Shown piece by piece: positions 60,046 through 64,000 of a DNA stretch of 64,000 bases. The first letter of the stretch is position 1. Each line of letters opens with the position of its first letter. Under the pieces are notes generated by a model. The model was given only the letters and a program-made list of their open reading frames with translations. It did no database searches and was not told the DNA's origin. The translations under genes and the position numbers were made by a program. The DNA lies in NCBI RefSeq assembly GCF_032854445.1, contig NC_088304.1, positions 19,727,704 to 19,791,703 of the forward strand. The letters run 5' to 3'. The stretch comes from Liolophura sinensis. Lineage: Eukaryota; Mollusca; Polyplacophora; Chitonida; Chitonidae.

Positions 60046-60339
60046 GTTATTTTTTTGTTTAGATACAGTGACGTATAGCACATGCATGGACAACAACATT
60101 TTTAAGATGCTAAAAATTGGCAAAATAATATAGCGTTCTTAAAACAGCTCTGATTTTTGTTTCACAAATTTTTCTTTATTTTCACTATAATGCAAAAGTT
60201 AGAAACATTTTGACATCAACAGTCCCTTAACTCTCAGAATATATTCACGTATATGCCTATAACTGTGTGTTAGATGACTATTTTGGGCTACACACAAGTA
60301 GACAAAATGGGGATGTCCACGTATAGTGAGTTGGGTTAT

Positions 60340-60690
60340 ATTAGACTTTAAAGCTGGTACGCGTTGCTGCCTGGCTTGGCGCTCTGCACTGATAGGTTTG
60401 AGCAAGAAAGCAGAACATGGTGTCAGTATATTGTACAAATAGAGACATACAGATGACAGGTTGGGGTGTCATGTCTATTTCAGTGGTGTCAGCACTTAAT
60501 CGATAGTGGCCTGGGGCCGGTTTCATGAAGTTTACTTAGTGTTAAGTTGTCCTTAGCTATGTGCACTTTATATCTCTACAACGTACTTTGTCATGGTAGT
60601 TAAGCTCTTACTTAGCCAAGTGAACTTCATGAAACCGGCCCATGGTCTCGCCCTGCCACATTGTATATCCGCAAGTATATATGTAGCATG
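60340..60690 (+). mobile_element. SINE family B body interrupted by a MITE
   Basis: 'ttgctgcctggcttggcgct', 'ctgcactgataggttt' and 'gtgtcagtat' match family B. After the MITE at 60514-60641, family B sequence resumes with 'tctcgccctgccaca...gtatatatgta', as in the copy at 35850. Confidence 0.65.
60514..60641. mobile_element. 128-bp MITE with 19-bp perfect TIRs
   Basis: GGGCCGGTTTCATGAAGTT at 60514-60532 and its exact complement AACTTCATGAAACCGGCCC at 60623-60641. The inner sequence pairs further (ACTTAG / CTTAGCC). The core has 'gtcatggtagttaagctctta', as in the element at 39846. Confidence 0.85.
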
Positions 60691-63600
60691 GTAGGCTAAT
60701 AAACAAATTTAATGTATTTTGACATAAACTCAAATGACTATAGGTACGTTGTTTGGAACAAACAGTAAAGGGTACAAAGCAAATGGTGCGTGTGAAAAGG
60801 GTTCCTAATTGAGGAATAGGCCTCCGGCAAACATATATGAGCATAAGTATATTGGGGGATGATTTTTGATCCCTGTCTCTTCTGGGGTAAAAACAGCGGA
60901 CACCATTAGAAATAGACACAGCACTTGCAACACAGATGTGGCAAAATAATTCTCTACAATGTTCGAGCTTAAGTGGCTTCTTTTTTTTCCACTGCGCAAT
61001 GTATAATGTAACAGTGCATGTATGTAGGCCTACAAGGATAAAATGGTATGCAAATTTTAATATTGCAAACTTTCATTTGATCATGTACATATTACACCAG
61101 ATCAGCTGCTGTCTTTACTTCAGAGGAGCTTTAAGTTGTGAAACAGCGTTGCATGCTAGTATGTTTTAATTTGACTAATTTGACTAATTTATATCAAGCG
61201 TAAATACATATACTTTGTACCTTTCAAAGGACAATACATGTTATGATATAAAGACTGCCATATGTTTGAATAACAAGTTTGTATATTTACATGCACATGT
61301 AGTTCTTGATTTATTTAGGCTTTATGATTATAGAATTACATGTATAATAAATTTATATACTAAGGTGAGTTAAACTTTCGATATTATGTAGGCAAGATTA
61401 AATAAAATCCTCAGTAGTTATGTCCCTTTGATTGTTGTAAAACCAAGTGCACATTCTGCAGTTGTTGAATCAGCCTGCCGAACTCGTCTGAACGCGGCTT
61501 ATGTAAATTATCCTATCTTCATTCCACGTGTCGATTTCGACAAGTCGATACGACCAGTCGCGTCGTGTGAAAGCGGCTTTAAGACACAGCTTGTGCGTAG
61601 CCTTGATTGGTAACAAGAGGATTTACGGTGCATTCCTTGTGACTGAAAGCTTCAGCTAATCAAGTACACTTCCATAAAATTGTCAGTACCTTATTTGTTT
61701 ATTTATTTATTGGTATTTATTCGGCCCATTTACAGATAAGTATGATATTTATAGGCAAACAGAGAAAGCTGGTTAGCTGAATATTATTATATTCAATGGG
61801 ACATTTTTGCAATTTCATCAGGGATTTAGTCTAAATACTCCTCTGTCACGCATATTTGTCGCACATAGTTTTTTTTTTAGAAATTACTTTAGTTACTTAT
61901 TTATTGGATGCTGGATCATCAGTTGAATTCCGTTTCCACACATGCTCCAAGTTTTATAATTATAATTGTTCTGCGCAGAATGGTGCGCAGATCGCTTATT
62001 TTACTGCGGTTTCCGAATACACCGACGATCAGCGAAGCGTGAAGGTAAAATAATTTGTCAACAACATATCTGACAAATTTTATTCATTAACTAAACTGTC
62101 GTATGCATTAAGGAAATTGTATGCGGCTTCAATATTTAGCAGGTTAGATTTGTTTTAATTTGGCGTTCATTTTTGACACGATGCAATGTCTGTACAGGGT
62201 GAGATTGTTTCGATGTGCTCGCCGTGTGGTGGATTTTTCTGACCGGTAGCACTTACAGACGAAACTTATTGTTATGATTCTATGAATATACATGATTTCC
62301 CAACACTGCAACAACGCAGAATAACACCTTTCTGCTTGGTTGACGATGTGTGACAGACGTGTCGGCCTTCACACCTCTAGGTGCCTAACTTCATTTGCCG
62401 ATTTTGCCATTGTTGACATGAAGTCCTGGGATAGGGAAAGACACTGATGGAATTCTCTGTCTATTAAATGTCAGAATATCAGAATGAAAATGCTGGCATC
62501 ATTGCTACAGCTTTTGTTCCTGTCCAAATTTAGATGTTCATTGGTGTATCATTCATTTACAAGGAAGAATTTCTGTATTTAAAAGTTAAGTTTAAGGGTA
62601 GCAACTAGACAGTAAACCAACGTACTACAAGAGAGAAATTGAACAAATCTACACACTTAGCTGCACAGTGCAGATACAGAGTAGAATCCAGCTGCCATGG
62701 AAAGAAAAATTGCTGATTAATACTGAGATAGGTATGGAACATACCACCTGACAGCTTTTAAGTGTTAGGCAAAGCAATATTGCAACCCCCATATCCTGTG
62801 CTTGTATTCAGGTGAGCCGTCATATGAAGGTGAGAGATAGATTGGTAAATTTCGCCCCACTTACACATTTTCATTGTCTTACATTGTTTGCTGTAGGGCA
62901 ATCACATGGAAATACTACTGAAATGACATTACATGTACAGTCATAGTCACAACGGGTGATTGTGTACCTGTATCAGCATACACAATTTATGATGGCCTTG
63001 AGGCGTGAAAAACGTGCATTGATGATGGATGCAAAGTTTGCAACACCAACCTGGATCAATGGAAAGTAAAATTTACACACAGATAAACTGATCACAGGAT
63101 AATAAAGAACGGCATAAGGATTTCACAGGAACAAAATAAACCTGAAAGTGACTTTTCCCAGAGTGAAGACTAGCACTGTTAAACAGTTTATTTTATCAGC
63201 AGCTACATGTGCATGTAATATTACTTTGCTAATCCAGGCCAGAAATAATATCTGCAAATGTACATGTGTCTTTTGATTGTGTAAGCATAGCGTTGTGTTG
63301 TTTTGCACTGTATGTACTTACTGTAGCTGTGTCAAACCACCTAAAATAATATTTTCAAGAAAACTTTGTGCATTTAAAACAGTTATTTCAACTGGTAGAG
63401 TAATATTGAAAATCAGCACTGTATGGACACCTTGTATTTAGCACTCTTAACATTGGAGAAATACAACAAAATAATATGAAAACACTCTAGTGAAACAGTC
63501 GTTGTGAATGGTTTCAGAAAGGGCTGTTTTCTAAATTCTGGCTAACCAAGCCCCCCCCCCCCCCCCACTTCCCACCCACCCCTCAGTCACTATAAACAGT

Positions 63601-64000
63601 ACCTGTTAAATTCGGTATCATTTTCAGATTTCGACTGTTGTCAGATTTTGAGTAAATGCTTTTTGCTGTGAAATGTTACATCAGCAGTAGGACCCTCAGT
63701 GACATGAATATTGACTATCCTGCCAGGACCCCCACTCTGCACCCTCATTCACCTGACCAGGTCATTATGAATGATGCATGCTTCAAAGACTGCACGATCA
63801 ATACCCAAGGATATACTAAGAAATAATACTGTCTATACAAAGTCTCAGTCCTGTAAGGTGGACTTGGAGCTTCTCACAATGGGAGAATTCGTTTTCATTT
63901 TATTATTGCCTGAGTATAAAGAAATAAATGGTTTCATGAAAATGCGTATATTCTTCCTATGGGTAGCTTTTGTGTGGCATGCAAAATTCCAAGTCACAAT
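60691..64000. other. Gene-free right end
   Basis: About 3.3 kb in which I see no convincing coding exon. It contains short simple repeats and a run of about 18 C at 63551-63568. It may be flanking or intronic sequence of a gene outside the window. Confidence 0.4.

Overview
The window looks like genomic DNA of a lophotrochozoan animal, most likely a mollusc. It is AT-rich and intron-rich, has GT-AG introns, carries many tRNA-derived SINEs and Tc1/mariner elements, and contains the ACATGTA-type motif at high density. This is an inference from gene structure and repeat style; no species can be named.

Four protein-coding genes are supported. (1) On the + strand at the left edge is the 3' part of a multi-C2H2 zinc-finger gene (1-2586, two exons visible, 5' end outside the window). 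(2) On the - strand is a complete seven-exon ARPC3 gene, subunit 3 of the Arp2/3 actin-nucleating complex (27920 down to 18628, 177 aa). (3) On the + strand, starting 392 bp from the ARPC3 start codon in divergent orientation, is a complete eight-exon GPN3 gene, a GPN-loop GTPase linked to RNA polymerase II assembly and import (28313-38186, 276 aa). (4) On the - strand is a five-exon PPM1D/Wip1-type PP2C phosphatase gene (57105 down to 44421). It has an unusually long C-terminal tail and an apparent 1-base frameshift in exon 3. For all three complete genes the exon phases were checked base by base. They join cleanly, except for that one extra base.

Layout: 1-3.3 kb zinc-finger gene; 4-18 kb gene-poor and transposon-rich (SINE, a 983-bp long-TIR element, a decayed Tc1 copy with intact ends, LINE ORF1 and RT C-terminus relics, a 300-bp (TA)/(TATG) microsatellite, a nearly intact Tc1/mariner element, a 57-bp minisatellite); 18-28 kb ARPC3 with a 56-bp minisatellite in intron 4; 28-38.7 kb GPN3 with SINEs in several introns and a roughly 20-bp minisatellite in its last intron; 39-44 kb gene-poor with SINE, MITE and tandem repeats; 44.4-57.1 kb PPM1D; 57-64 kb gene-poor with SINEs, a diverged duplication and a MITE nested in a SINE.

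The genes do not form a functional cassette. ARPC3 and GPN3 are, however, also neighbours in vertebrates (from memory), so the pair is probably an old linkage. Here they share a short intergenic promoter region with two copies of an AGACAGTCACGTGA motif. The most unusual structures are: a minisatellite that seems to have grown out of the GPN3 intron-7 splice donor, a tandem copy of the GPN3 terminal exon, a three-fold REYL motif in the PPM1D tail, and three SINE families that share one 3'-terminal core.
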